From Phycisphaerales bacterium (GTDB lineage Bacteria; Planctomycetota; Phycisphaerae; Phycisphaerales; SM1A02): DNA of 64,000 nucleotides. Made by a program: the position numbers and the translations under genes. Positions 47,823 through 57,376 of the stretch are shown here, one piece after another; positions within the stretch are counted from its first letter, which is position 1, and each line of letters begins with the position of its first letter. The stretch covers positions 1-64,000 of the forward strand of contig SIAR01000001.1 in the NCBI GenBank assembly GCA_009691705.1. Reading direction: 5' to 3'. Below the pieces are notes generated by a model. The model was not told the origin of the DNA. It saw nothing but the letters and a program-made list of their open reading frames with translations, and made no database searches.

Positions 47823-49604
47823 ATGCCGAATTCACTTGCAACGTTTTCTCCTGCGATTGTGGTTCTCTGCTCGGGGTTGACCGCCGCCCCGCCGTCGACC
47901 GATGAGGTCCCGACGATTGTCCAATCCTCACCGGTGGTGCACGAGTGGGATTTTCCAGCGCGCGGGGCGAACTTTGGCGAGTCTGGGTCGGTGTGGATTC
48001 CGCTGATGGCTCCCGGCGCACCACAGATGAACCAGAAGCAGTTCGCAGAGTGCGTTTCCCAGATTCAGCGCACCCAAGCGCACGACGAAGTCGACGGCCA
48101 GGAGTTTGTTGTCACGAGCGGCGGCGATGGTGGAATTGCGAGTGGGTCAAATGTCATTTTCACAATCGGTTCGGTTCCTGTCGGCGTCGTGATACCTGTC
48201 ATTGCGGCAACACAACAGGTTGCGAACTATCTAAGCCTGGCGATTCTCACCCCGACGAATATCAACATCAAGTTGCAGTTTCAACCACTCGCCGCGGGAA
48301 TAGTCGCCACCGCAGCGCCGCGCATTTCTAGTCAACCCGTATCCCCTTCGCTCGCCAGCCTCATTAATTCTGGCCATTCAGGATCGCACCTCGACGATGC
48401 CCGTTTTCTCCCCAATCCCCCCGCCCCCTACGGCAGCGGTCCTGCGGCAAATTCTCGGCTTCGCGTTTTTTATTCGGCGTTGCAATCGAACGGAAACAAC
48501 CGCTACACCTCCGAAGATCGCATTTTCTGGACTGCAGCAAATCTGCGCGCAGCGTGGGTCTACACCCTCCCTGCACTCTCAGCATTCGACGGAACGATCA
48601 CCTTTACAACCAGCGCTGGCATCTTTAACAACTACGTGTTTGACCCATCGATCGTGCCATTTCCGGCTGCTGGCACTTCCTATCAGGACTGGCTGATTCG
48701 GGCGACGGCGATCACCATGGGATGGCTCTCAACCATTCAAACAAACCTTGTTGGCGACGTTGCCGTCTTTGACCTTTACCGATTTCGAAACGACATGCTT
48801 GCCGAGAACACAAACGGCATTCAGCCTGGTCCCTCGAGCCCAACCGACTTTGGATACCTCACGCAAGAACCATCGGCATTCAATTCTATTTTCGCAAACG
48901 TCGATTGCGATGACGTGACTCTTGCGATCGAACTCGCAATTGCAAATGCGACGAGTTACTCTGATCCACATCTTGGTTCCTTTGCTCCCGACTACAACCC
49001 CGGCGGGTATCGACAGTTTCGAACACTGCTTGCGTCGAGCGGTCCTTTCGTGACGATCAATGGCCAGTCGGCATTCGTCGCATCAAACTTTGGAACTCCG
49101 CTCGCAGGATTCTCGGCGTACGGCACGGCAGTTCGAAATCAGTTTGGTGGTAGCGGCATCATTGACGATGCCCAACTCGTTCCACCACCGGCGATGGCTC
49201 AGCGCACGCGGTACATCGACTGCAACATGCCCGGCTACGTAACCAATGGCGGCTATTGCTTCTTGATTGATTACAATCCAGTGTTCCCTGGTTACTACGG
49301 TCGCTCGGTTGTCCGCGGTCTCAACCTTCCGGATGGTGAACAGATTCTGAACTTCGTCACAGGACTCAACGGTTCGACGAGCGATAATTCGGGCAGTGGA
49401 GTCGACATGGAAGTTGCCGTGATGGATGACACGAATGCCGTAACTGGATTTCTGCTCAACCCAGCGCCTCCATTTCCACTGACGACTCCGTTCCTAATGG
49501 GTGGCGCGGCAATTCCAAGCGGATTCACCGCGTTCCCAACTTTCTTCTCACCAACCGAACTGAAAGTGCTTGATTCCATTGGTTGGGATGCCCCACAACC
49601 CTAA
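47823..49604 (+). CDS. Metalloprotease-like secreted protein lacking HExxH motif (paralog of upstream gene)
   Basis: Signal-like MPNSLATFSPAIVVLCSGLTAAPP; 'DWLIRATAITMGWLSTIQTNLVGDVAVFDLYRFRND', 'APDYNPGGYRQFRTLLASSG', C-terminal 'ELKVLDSIGWDAPQP'. Confidence 0.65.
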   Translation: MPNSLATFSPAIVVLCSGLTAAPPSTDEVPTIVQSSPVVHEWDFPARGANFGESGSVWIPLMAPGAPQMNQKQFAECVSQIQRTQAHDEVDGQEFVVTSGGDGGIASGSNVIFTIGSVPVGVVIPVIAATQQVANYLSLAILTPTNINIKLQFQPLAAGIVATAAPRISSQPVSPSLASLINSGHSGSHLDDARFLPNPPAPYGSGPAANSRLRVFYSALQSNGNNRYTSEDRIFWTAANLRAAWVYTLPALSAFDGTITFTTSAGIFNNYVFDPSIVPFPAAGTSYQDWLIRATAITMGWLSTIQTNLVGDVAVFDLYRFRNDMLAENTNGIQPGPSSPTDFGYLTQEPSAFNSIFANVDCDDVTLAIELAIANATSYSDPHLGSFAPDYNPGGYRQFRTLLASSGPFVTINGQSAFVASNFGTPLAGFSAYGTAVRNQFGGSGIIDDAQLVPPPAMAQRTRYIDCNMPGYVTNGGYCFLIDYNPVFPGYYGRSVVRGLNLPDGEQILNFVTGLNGSTSDNSGSGVDMEVAVMDDTNAVTGFLLNPAPPFPLTTPFLMGGAAIPSGFTAFPTFFSPTELKVLDSIGWDAPQP

Positions 49605-50301
49605 GTCGCTCTCATTAAACCCGGGATGGGAGTCTTCTCGCTTCGTTGAGCGCAGGATCGCGCACTGGTTCTCATCACGCGAAACACCATCCGCGCTGTG
49701 GATCGCTCAGCATCTGGCTGGTTGCGATGCGCGTCCTGCACGGGTGCGGCAAGTGCACGGTGGCCGCTGCGTCCTGGCAAGCGCATGCATGGGCGAGACT
49801 TTGCTCGAGGCAGATGCCATCATCTCAAACGATCCGCTGACCGTTCCAATGGTGTCGACGGCGGATTGTGTGCCAGTGCTTGTCGTCTGCACCGCCTCGC
49901 GCAGTTGCGCAGCAATACATGCGGGATGGCGTGGCATCGCCGCGAACATTGTGCAGAACACAATCACCGCAATGAAAAATAGTTTCGGCGCCCTGCCAGA
50001 ATCAATGATCGTCGCGATTGGTCCCTGCGCCGGACGAGACCGTTACGAGGTCGGCGAAGAGGTCATCAAGGCTTGGAGCGCGTTGGGTCTCAGTTCTGCA
50101 TTGCATTCACTCCATGCACCCGCAAAGGCAATGGCCGACTGCGCCGCCGCCGTGCGGATGCAGTTCGAAGTCTGCGGCATTCCACCCGATTCGATTGATG
50201 ACAACCCTCCCTGCACAATTTCTGACCTGCGATTTGTGAGTCATCGACGCGAGCCTGAAAATAAACTTCGAATGCTTGCTGCAATCGCGGCGCCGATGTG
50301 A
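49588..50301 (+). CDS. pgeF: Peptidoglycan editing factor / polyphenol oxidase family (YfiH, laccase domain)
   Basis: 'RVRQVHGGRCVLAS', 'ADAIISNDPLTVPMVSTADCVPVLVV', 'CAAIHAGWRGIAANIVQNTITAM', 'AIGPCAGRDRYEVGEEV'. Confidence 0.9.
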   Translation: MPHNPKSLSLNPGWESSRFVERRIAHWFSSRETPSALWIAQHLAGCDARPARVRQVHGGRCVLASACMGETLLEADAIISNDPLTVPMVSTADCVPVLVVCTASRSCAAIHAGWRGIAANIVQNTITAMKNSFGALPESMIVAIGPCAGRDRYEVGEEVIKAWSALGLSSALHSLHAPAKAMADCAAAVRMQFEVCGIPPDSIDDNPPCTISDLRFVSHRREPENKLRMLAAIAAPM

Positions 50302-50322
50302 TTGCTACACTCGCTGACCGTT

Positions 50323-50413
50323 GGACAGGTGGCCGAGCGGTTGAAGGCGTCGGTTTGCTAAACCGATGTAGGGGCTTATACCCCTACCGTGGGTTCGAAT
50401 CCCGCCCTGTCCG
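50323..50413 (+). tRNA. tRNA-Ser (anticodon GCT)
   Basis: GGACAGGTGGCCGAGCGGTTGAAGGCGTCGGTTTGCTAAACCGATGTAGGGGCTTATACCCCTACCGTGGGTTCGAATCCCGCCCTGTCCG; 7-bp acceptor stem, long variable arm, TTCGAATC loop. Confidence 0.97.
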
Positions 50414-50446
50414 TTGTCTCTTTACGTTTGCTGCAAGGTCGATTTC

Positions 50447-51109
50447 ATGGATGGTTTGATCGAACAGCTTCCACGACTCTTCACTGAGCTCGATGTTTTT
50501 TTGAGCGACCTCGTGCGGACCTCTGGGGGATGGACCTATGCGATTTTGTTCTTGATCATCTTCTGCGAAACGGGATTGGTTGTGACTCCCTTTCTACCCG
50601 GAGACAGTTTGCTCTTCGCTCTGGGGGCCATTTGCGCCCGAAAGATTGGCCTCGATCCGTGGATATGCGGAGCAGTCATACTGGTTGCCGCGGTGTGTGG
50701 CGATACGGTCAACTACCACGTTGGGCGGTGGGTTGGTCCGCGGGCATTCACGGGCAAGGTTCCTCTTCTACGCGTTGCATACCTCGAACGCACTCGACAG
50801 TTCTTTGATCGGCACGGTCCCAAGGCTGTCGTGCTGGCGCGATTTGTACCGATCGTGCGCACCTTTGCCCCCTTCTTCGCAGGAGTCGGCAAGATGCACT
50901 TTAGAACATTCATTGGTTACTGCCTAGGCGGAGGAGTGCTGTGGGTTGTGCTGTTGGTGGGGGCGGGATTTGTGTTCGGCGAGATTCCGATTGTGAAGCG
51001 CAACTTTGAGGCGGTCGTCGTTGCGATCGTCGTGATTTCTGTGCTTCCGATCGCAATTGAGTGGTGGCGCAGTCGACGCAAGGCCGTGGGTGGTCGTGGT
51101 GCGCGGTAG
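50447..51109 (+). CDS. DedA-family membrane protein
   Basis: 'FCETGLVVTPFLPGDSLLFALGAI', 'GDTVNYHVGRWVGPRAF', 'FFDRHGPKAVVLARFVPIVRTFAPFFAGVGKM'. Confidence 0.93.
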   Translation: MDGLIEQLPRLFTELDVFLSDLVRTSGGWTYAILFLIIFCETGLVVTPFLPGDSLLFALGAICARKIGLDPWICGAVILVAAVCGDTVNYHVGRWVGPRAFTGKVPLLRVAYLERTRQFFDRHGPKAVVLARFVPIVRTFAPFFAGVGKMHFRTFIGYCLGGGVLWVVLLVGAGFVFGEIPIVKRNFEAVVVAIVVISVLPIAIEWWRSRRKAVGGRGAR

Positions 51110-51121
51110 CATTAGCGACCC

Positions 51122-52327
51122 ATGAAGATTCACGAGTTTCAAGCGCGCGAACTGCTCGACAAAGCTGGTATTCCAGTTCCAAAGAGCACGATGGTTCAAA
51201 GCGTTGACGCCGCCGAGGCGGCAGCGCGCACACTCTTTGCCGGCGGATCGAAGATGGTTGTCGTGAAGGCGCAAGTGCATGCTGGCGGCCGCGGGAAGGC
51301 TGGATTTGTGCGGGTCGTCACGAGTGCCCAAGAGGCGCTCACTGCTGCCGAGTTCATGCTCGGCAATCGCATGATCAGCGCCCAAACTCCCCCCGAGGGA
51401 CTCGAGGTGCAACGCCTGCTAGTGGCCGATGCGGTCGATATCGCTCATGAGTTTTATGCGGCGGTACTGGTTGATCGCGCCCGTCGTACAAACACGTTGA
51501 TCGCGAGCGCTGAGGGCGGCGTCGACATCGAAAAGGTAGCTGCGGAGCGTCCTGATGCGCTCATCAAGCTCGCACTCGATCCAATCATTGGATTGCAACC
51601 CTTTCAGGCGCGCAGTGTCGCGCTCGCTCTTGGCTTCAAGGGCAAGGCAATCGCGCAGGCTGGGCGTGTGTTCGCGAGTCTCTGCGCGCTGCAGCGATCC
51701 ACGGATGCCACTCTGGTTGAAGTGAATCCCCTGGTGCTAACTCCAGCGAGTGCCGCCCATCCAGATGGTCAAGTCATGGCGATCGATGCGAAGTTCGAAT
51801 TCGATGACAGCGCGCTTTTTCGTCACGCAGATATCAGTGCGATGAAAGATCCAAGCGAAGAGAATCCCGCTGAGATTCGTGCTGAATCGTTTGGGCTTTC
51901 ATATGTCGCGCTGGATGGCAACATTGGTTGCCTCGTTAACGGCGCGGGACTCGCAATGAGCACGATGGACATCATCAAGCTGCATGGCGGCGAGCCCGCT
52001 AATTTTCTCGATGTCGGTGGAAGCGCGACTGAAGAGGCAGTAACCGAGGCATTTCGAATCATCTTGAGCGACAATCGCGTGCAAGGTGTGCTCGTCAATA
52101 TCTTTGGTGGCATCATGCAGTGCGATCGAATCGCCCGCGCCATTGTTGGCGCAGCGAAGACGATTGGATTTCGTGTGCCGCTGGTCGTGCGGCTTGAGGG
52201 GACCAACGTTGTGCAGGCGCGGGCGATCCTTGAAGCGGCTCGCGCCGAGATTCCAACGATGCAAACGGCCTCCGATCTCAGTGATGCTGCGGCTAAAATC
52301 GTCAGCGCCGTCACAGTCGCGGCGTAA
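51122..52327 (+). CDS. sucC: Succinyl-CoA ligase [ADP-forming] beta subunit
   Basis: [27 protein letters not shown]; '[20 protein letters not shown]'; '[42 protein letters not shown]'; '[18 protein letters not shown]'. Confidence 0.96.
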   Translation: MKIHEFQARELLDKAGIPVPKSTMVQSVDAAEAAARTLFAGGSKMVVVKAQVHAGGRGKAGFVRVVTSAQEALTAAEFMLGNRMISAQTPPEGLEVQRLLVADAVDIAHEFYAAVLVDRARRTNTLIASAEGGVDIEKVAAERPDALIKLALDPIIGLQPFQARSVALALGFKGKAIAQAGRVFASLCALQRSTDATLVEVNPLVLTPASAAHPDGQVMAIDAKFEFDDSALFRHADISAMKDPSEENPAEIRAESFGLSYVALDGNIGCLVNGAGLAMSTMDIIKLHGGEPANFLDVGGSATEEAVTEAFRIILSDNRVQGVLVNIFGGIMQCDRIARAIVGAAKTIGFRVPLVVRLEGTNVVQARAILEAARAEIPTMQTASDLSDAAAKIVSAVTVAA

Positions 52328-52334
52328 GAAACAC

Positions 52335-53042
52335 ATGCTCGTACTGTTTGATATTGACGGGACACTTCTGCGCACGGCTGGGGCTGGCATCGATGCGATG
52401 CTGGCCTGTGCCCGCGAACTCTTTCCAGCACGCACCTTTTCGTTCGACAACGTTTCGATTTCGGGGCGCCTCGACCGATTGATCTGGCGCGACCTCCAGA
52501 CAAACGCGCAGGTCGAACCATCGACCGATCACGATGCGGTGTTTCGGGCGCGGTATGGACACCACCTCGAGCAGGCGTTTCTCGCCGGCGCGCAATCGAT
52601 GCCGCTGCGGGGTGCGCAGGCGCTTGTCGACGAACTTCACAAACGATCCCACGGCGGCGTGGGACTCCTCACAGGAAACTACGAGCACACTGGTCGACTT
52701 AAGGTTGCCAAAGCAGGCTTCTCGCTTGATCCATTTCAGTTCAACGCCTGGGCTGATGATGGATGGCATCGCCGCGACTTGCCGCCGATCGCCATCGCCC
52801 GTTACTGCGTAATGACAGGGCGCGCCATGAGTCCGGCGCAAACTGTGATCATCGGAGATACTCCGCTCGACATCGACTGTGCGCACTTCAATGGATGTCG
52901 AGCGATCGCTGTTGCCACCGGAGCGCACAGCAGCGACGAACTGCAATCGCACACGCCAGACCTTCTCGTGAAGGACCTTGACGATTGGCGCTCAGTCGCG
53001 CAGTGGATTTCAGATCAGACGCAGAGCGAAACGCTGGCTTAG
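52335..53042 (+). CDS. HAD-family hydrolase
   Basis: '[18 protein letters not shown]', '[21 protein letters not shown]', '[28 protein letters not shown]'. ORF-track extension to 52086 overlaps sucC. Confidence 0.9.
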   Translation: MLVLFDIDGTLLRTAGAGIDAMLACARELFPARTFSFDNVSISGRLDRLIWRDLQTNAQVEPSTDHDAVFRARYGHHLEQAFLAGAQSMPLRGAQALVDELHKRSHGGVGLLTGNYEHTGRLKVAKAGFSLDPFQFNAWADDGWHRRDLPPIAIARYCVMTGRAMSPAQTVIIGDTPLDIDCAHFNGCRAIAVATGAHSSDELQSHTPDLLVKDLDDWRSVAQWISDQTQSETLA

Positions 53043-53347
53043 GAGATTTCGAGAAAGCGCTGCACAGCCATGACATCGGGAATGATGTGTGGCGTGACGC
53101 GCAGAGTGAACTTCGCCCCCAACTCCGCACCAACACAGCGTGTGGCTGGAATGCGAGAGGTCCACATGCGTCCACCACGCTGATTGACCGGATTGTCGCG
53201 ACCGCGGCGCCGAGCAACACGCGTGAGCGTGCGTTGTACCGCAGGTTGAAGGCGCATCAATCGCTCGATCGTCTTGCGATGGCGAGCTTCGAGGGGCACT
53301 TTCTTTACAGAAATGGTGACAGTTGTTCCAGCGGTCAATGCAGTCAT
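53039..53347 (-). CDS. Conserved hypothetical small basic protein
   Basis: [102 protein letters not shown]; compact coding-like ORF, convergent with the HAD gene. Confidence 0.65.
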   Translation of the reverse strand: MTALTAGTTVTISVKKVPLEARHRKTIERLMRLQPAVQRTLTRVARRRGRDNPVNQRGGRMWTSRIPATRCVGAELGAKFTLRVTPHIIPDVMAVQRFLEIS

Positions 53348-53390
53348 ATTGAGCTCCAAAAGAGAGGGCGGAGGGTACACAAAGGCCCTC

Positions 53391-54272
53391 TCAAACGCAA
53401 CCGCGCTCATAGTGCAGAAACAGTCCATGCGTGCCACGCTCGCCGAGATTGCCATCCTGAGCCATCCGATAGAGCCTTTCGGCGAGTTCTAGCCCGGGTA
53501 GTTGCAACCCGCTCTGTCGGCACTCCGCGAGGGCGATGCCGAGGTCTTTGACGAAGTGATCGATAAGAAAACCAGGTGCGAAGTCGCCGCGGATGATTCG
53601 CGGCGCGAGGTTTGCGAGCGACCAGCTCCCGGCGGCTCCCGCTGACACCGACTCGAGAAGTTTCGCAGCATCGAGGCCGGTTGCGCGGGCGAAGATCAGT
53701 GCCTCACAGATTCCGATCATCGTCGATGCAATCAAGATCTGATTGGCGATCTTGGCCTGCTGTCCACAGCCCGCTCCCCCTTGGTGCACGATCGTCTTTC
53801 CCATTAGCCCAAAAAGCGGTCGCGCTGAGTCGAAAGCCTCGACCGATCCGCCGACAAGAATCGAGAGGGTCGCATTGCGAGCCCCGATATCGCCTCCGGT
53901 CACAGGAGCATCGAGGGACGCAACTCCGCGGCCTCGAGCGGCCTCGTCGATCTTGCGGGCGAGCGCGGGGCGGCTGCTCGTCATATCGACCATCAATGCC
54001 GGCGGGCTAGCCGCCGCGAGCGTTCCGCTCTTGCCAAGGTAAACCTCTTCAACATCGCTGGGCATACTCACCATCGAGAAGAGCACGTCCTGCTCGTGGG
54101 CGGTCGCCGCTGGTGTCTCCCCCCACTGTGCGCCGCGGTCGAGCAGCGAGCGCGCACTGGCCGGTGTGCGCGTGTGAATCGTCACCGTGTGACCGGCATC
54201 CATCAAGTGACCGACCATTGAAGAGCCCATCACTCCACAGCCGATCCATCCAATGCGCTTTGTGGTTTGCAT
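53391..54272 (-). CDS. NAD(P)-dependent oxidoreductase, 3-hydroxyisobutyrate dehydrogenase family
   Basis: 'RIGWIGCGVMGSSMVGHLMDAGHTVTIHTRT', 'SLDAPVTGGDIGARNATLSILVGG', 'GCGQQAKIANQILIASTMIGICEAL', 'FLIDHFVKDLGIAL'. Confidence 0.93.
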   Translation of the reverse strand: MQTTKRIGWIGCGVMGSSMVGHLMDAGHTVTIHTRTPASARSLLDRGAQWGETPAATAHEQDVLFSMVSMPSDVEEVYLGKSGTLAAASPPALMVDMTSSRPALARKIDEAARGRGVASLDAPVTGGDIGARNATLSILVGGSVEAFDSARPLFGLMGKTIVHQGGAGCGQQAKIANQILIASTMIGICEALIFARATGLDAAKLLESVSAGAAGSWSLANLAPRIIRGDFAPGFLIDHFVKDLGIALAECRQSGLQLPGLELAERLYRMAQDGNLGERGTHGLFLHYERGCV

Positions 54273-54346
54273 CGACGCGAGAATACGATTGAATTATGCT
54301 AATCAGGGCGTTCGAACCACAATGAATCGGACAACGTACTAACAGG

Positions 54347-55381
54347 ATGCATCCAACTATGACACATTCACAGCATGGAAGTCAGACGAATCCACCGCGG
54401 GACATCGCCGGCCTTGAACGCCGAGTTGAGGCCGCGAGCAAACCATTTCGCCACCTTGTCGATCAGATCCAACGGGTGATCGTGGGGCAAGATTCGCTCA
54501 TTGAGGGGTTGCTCTGCAGCCTCTTGATGAATGGACACGTGCTAATCGAAGGCGTTCCAGGACTCGCCAAGACAACCGCCGTCAGTTGTCTTGCCAAGGG
54601 AATCAACACGGGATTTCGGCGCATTCAATTCACGCCCGACCTCTTGCCTGCCGACCTCGTTGGGACATTGATCTACCGCCAAAACACTGGAGAGTTCACA
54701 GTCAAGCAAGGTCCGATCTTTTCAAACATCGTGCTCGCGGATGAAATCAATCGCGCTCCCGCGAAAGTGCAGTCTGCATTGCTCGAGGCGATGCAAGAGC
54801 GACAAGTGACAATCGGCGACACGACCTATCCACTGCCCGATCCATTTCTCGTGCTCGCGACCCAGAATCCTATTGAACAAGAAGGCACGTACCCACTGCC
54901 CGAAGCGCAAGTCGACCGCTTTGCCATGAAACTGGTGGTGACCTATCCGACGCAGAAAGAGGAGCGGCTCATTCTCGATCGCATGGCGAATACGCAGAAC
55001 AAACTGACCGTCGACGCAGTGCTCAATCCAAGCGACATCGCGGCGGCCCGCGCGATCGTCGATGAGATTTTCATGGATGACCGCATGAAGGACTACATCG
55101 TCGATCTAGTGATCTCGACGCGCAATCCGAAACCGCACAAGGTGCCCATTGAGGGACTCGTGCAGTACGGCTGCTCACCGCGCGCGACTATTGCGCTCAC
55201 CTTGGCAGCGAAGGCGAAGGCCTTTCTTGATGGGCGCGGGTACGTCGTTCCGCAGGATGTCAAGGATGTTGCGCCAAACGTATTGCGGCATCGACTCGGT
55301 CTTTCATACGAAGCGGAAGCGGAAGAGAAGACCGCCGATGACATCGTGCGAGCATTGCTCGATCATGTGCCAGTGCCTTGA
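54347..55381 (+). CDS. MoxR-family AAA ATPase
   Basis: 'VIVGQDSLIEGLLCSLLMNGHVLIEGVPGLAKTTAVSCLAKGI', 'GPIFSNIVLADEINRAPAKVQSALLEAMQERQVTIG', 'VLATQNPIEQEGTYPLPEAQVDRFAMKL'. Confidence 0.97.
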   Translation: MHPTMTHSQHGSQTNPPRDIAGLERRVEAASKPFRHLVDQIQRVIVGQDSLIEGLLCSLLMNGHVLIEGVPGLAKTTAVSCLAKGINTGFRRIQFTPDLLPADLVGTLIYRQNTGEFTVKQGPIFSNIVLADEINRAPAKVQSALLEAMQERQVTIGDTTYPLPDPFLVLATQNPIEQEGTYPLPEAQVDRFAMKLVVTYPTQKEERLILDRMANTQNKLTVDAVLNPSDIAAARAIVDEIFMDDRMKDYIVDLVISTRNPKPHKVPIEGLVQYGCSPRATIALTLAAKAKAFLDGRGYVVPQDVKDVAPNVLRHRLGLSYEAEAEEKTADDIVRALLDHVPVP

Positions 55382-55406
55382 TCGCGGGTGCTGCACCAAC
55401 GCATGA

Positions 55407-56303
55407 ATGAAAGGGAACCCAGTGCTGACTGCCGAGACCATTCGCAAGATTCGTCGCATTGAGATTCGCACCTCGCGCGTCGTGCAAGAGGCCGTTGCGG
55501 GTCGCTATCTCTCTGCATTTAAGGGACGCGGGATGGAATTCGAAGAAGTGCGTCCCTATGAAGCCGGCGACGATGTGCGAGCGATCGACTGGAACGTCTC
55601 GGCGCGCGCTGGCTCTCCACACATCAAACTGTTCCGCGAAGAACGCGAACTCACTGTGATGTTGGCGATTGATCTCTCGGGCTCACTTCGCTTCGGATCG
55701 CACGGGCAATTGAAGCGCGAACTTGTTGCTGAGGTTGCCGCGACACTTGCATTCAGCGCCACCCGCAACAATGACAAGGTCGGCTTGCTGCTCTTCACAA
55801 ATCAAATCGAACGATTTGTTCCGCCGCGCAAGGGACGGCGCCACGTTCTGCGCATCGTGCGCGATCTACTGGCGCACACCCCAACGGGAAGTGGAACCGA
55901 CCTCGCTGGCGCGCTCGACGAATTGAATCGAATCCAGCGGCGGAAGGCGGTCGTGTTCGTGATCAGCGACTTTTTGGATGGTGGTTGGGAAAGACCGATG
56001 GCGATCGCACGCCGTCGCCACGACGTGATCCCTGTGGCGATTTCGGATCGGCGCGAACGCCTGTTGCCCGCCATTGGATTGATCGAGCTCGAGGACGAAG
56101 AGAGTGGCAAGCGCATCGTCGTGGACACGGCGAGTCGTCGCGTGCGCCAAGAGTTCAGCGCGCAGGCGCAGTTGCGATCGGAGCGGTTTCAGGCGGTTCT
56201 GCGGCAAATGAAGATCGAGCCACTCATGCTTGAAACTGGCCTCGACTATGTCGAACCGATCACTGCGTACTTTCGAAAGCGGGAGGCCCGCAGAAGCCGA
56301 TGA
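55407..56303 (+). CDS. DUF58 domain-containing protein
   Basis: 'GRGMEFEEVRPYEAGDDVRAIDWNVSARAGSPHIKLFREERELTVMLAIDLSGSLRFG'. Confidence 0.95.
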   Translation: MKGNPVLTAETIRKIRRIEIRTSRVVQEAVAGRYLSAFKGRGMEFEEVRPYEAGDDVRAIDWNVSARAGSPHIKLFREERELTVMLAIDLSGSLRFGSHGQLKRELVAEVAATLAFSATRNNDKVGLLLFTNQIERFVPPRKGRRHVLRIVRDLLAHTPTGSGTDLAGALDELNRIQRRKAVVFVISDFLDGGWERPMAIARRRHDVIPVAISDRRERLLPAIGLIELEDEESGKRIVVDTASRRVRQEFSAQAQLRSERFQAVLRQMKIEPLMLETGLDYVEPITAYFRKREARRSR

Positions 56304-57376
56304 GATCTCGCACCATTCCACTTTGGGCACTTCTGACTGGAGCGCTTTTCGCGAATGTGGCGAATGCGCAGGTTCTCACCCAACAGCCAGCCAAAAGGCC
56401 TGTGACTGCGGCGGCCGTGCCGGTTGCCCCCGCTGAACCACAAACACCACCGCCTTCGACCGTGCCATCGCGCCCATCGAAGGTTGTCGATTTGCGCACG
56501 AGCGCTGCTGGAGTGACTGCGGTGCTCACCGCGCCTGGGGACGTGATTGAGGTTGGACAGGATCTTCCGTTCCAGCTCACGATCACCGCCGAGGCTGCCG
56601 TGACTCTCACGCCGCTCGATCTTGCAGAATCGCTCGGGGCGTTTGATCTGCGCGAGAGTGATCGAGTGTCAAGTCGCGATGGCGAGCGCAGAGTCACAAC
56701 AGTGCACTTCGTGGCGACGACCTATGCGAGCGGCCAGCTTGAACTTCCGACAATTGAAATCGCCTTCAAGAGTGCCGATGGCGCAGCGCACACCCTTTCG
56801 ATTGGACCGCTCCCCATCGAAGTGGTGAGTCTGGTGGGAGCAGAGTTCGATCCAAACAATTACCGAGATATCAAGGGAGCAGTCGCGATCAACCAGGGCG
56901 GATGGTTGTGGTGGATAGTCGCGGGAGTTCTCGCACTGGTGATTGCCGCACTCGCGGTACTGACAATTCGACGCCGCAAGGCCGCCAACTTGCGCGTGCT
57001 CACTGCGGACGAGTGGGCCAACCAAGAGCTTGAACTGCTCGCCCGCGAAGGTCTGATCGAACGGGGAGAAGTGCATCGGTTTTGGGTGCGCCTCTCTGGA
57101 ACTCTGCGGGAGTATGTCGAACGGCAGTTCGCCATCGCAGCGCCAGAACAGACAACGAAAGAGTTTCTTGCCCAAGCTGCGGCCCATCCCGCGATCGATG
57201 CCTCGCACCGGCACATGCTCGCGCGATTCCTCAGCGCTGCCGACATGGTGAAATTCGCTGCGCACGAACCGCCCCAGGATGAGTGTCGCAATGGACTGGC
57301 CTCTGCCCACGACTTTGTGCGTGACACGACACCTGTGCGCACCGATGTCACACTGCCGACGGGAGCCGCCGTATGA
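56300..57376 (+). CDS. BatD/DUF4381-like membrane protein of the Bat operon
   Basis: Signal peptide, single TM 'WLWWIVAGVLALVIAALAVLTIRRRK', C-terminal 'RVEVHRFWVRLSGTLREYVERQFAIAAPEQTTKEFLAQAAAHPAI'-like segment; overlaps DUF58 and VWA genes by 4 nt. Confidence 0.75.
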   Translation: MRSRTIPLWALLTGALFANVANAQVLTQQPAKRPVTAAAVPVAPAEPQTPPPSTVPSRPSKVVDLRTSAAGVTAVLTAPGDVIEVGQDLPFQLTITAEAAVTLTPLDLAESLGAFDLRESDRVSSRDGERRVTTVHFVATTYASGQLELPTIEIAFKSADGAAHTLSIGPLPIEVVSLVGAEFDPNNYRDIKGAVAINQGGWLWWIVAGVLALVIAALAVLTIRRRKAANLRVLTADEWANQELELLAREGLIERGEVHRFWVRLSGTLREYVERQFAIAAPEQTTKEFLAQAAAHPAIDASHRHMLARFLSAADMVKFAAHEPPQDECRNGLASAHDFVRDTTPVRTDVTLPTGAAV

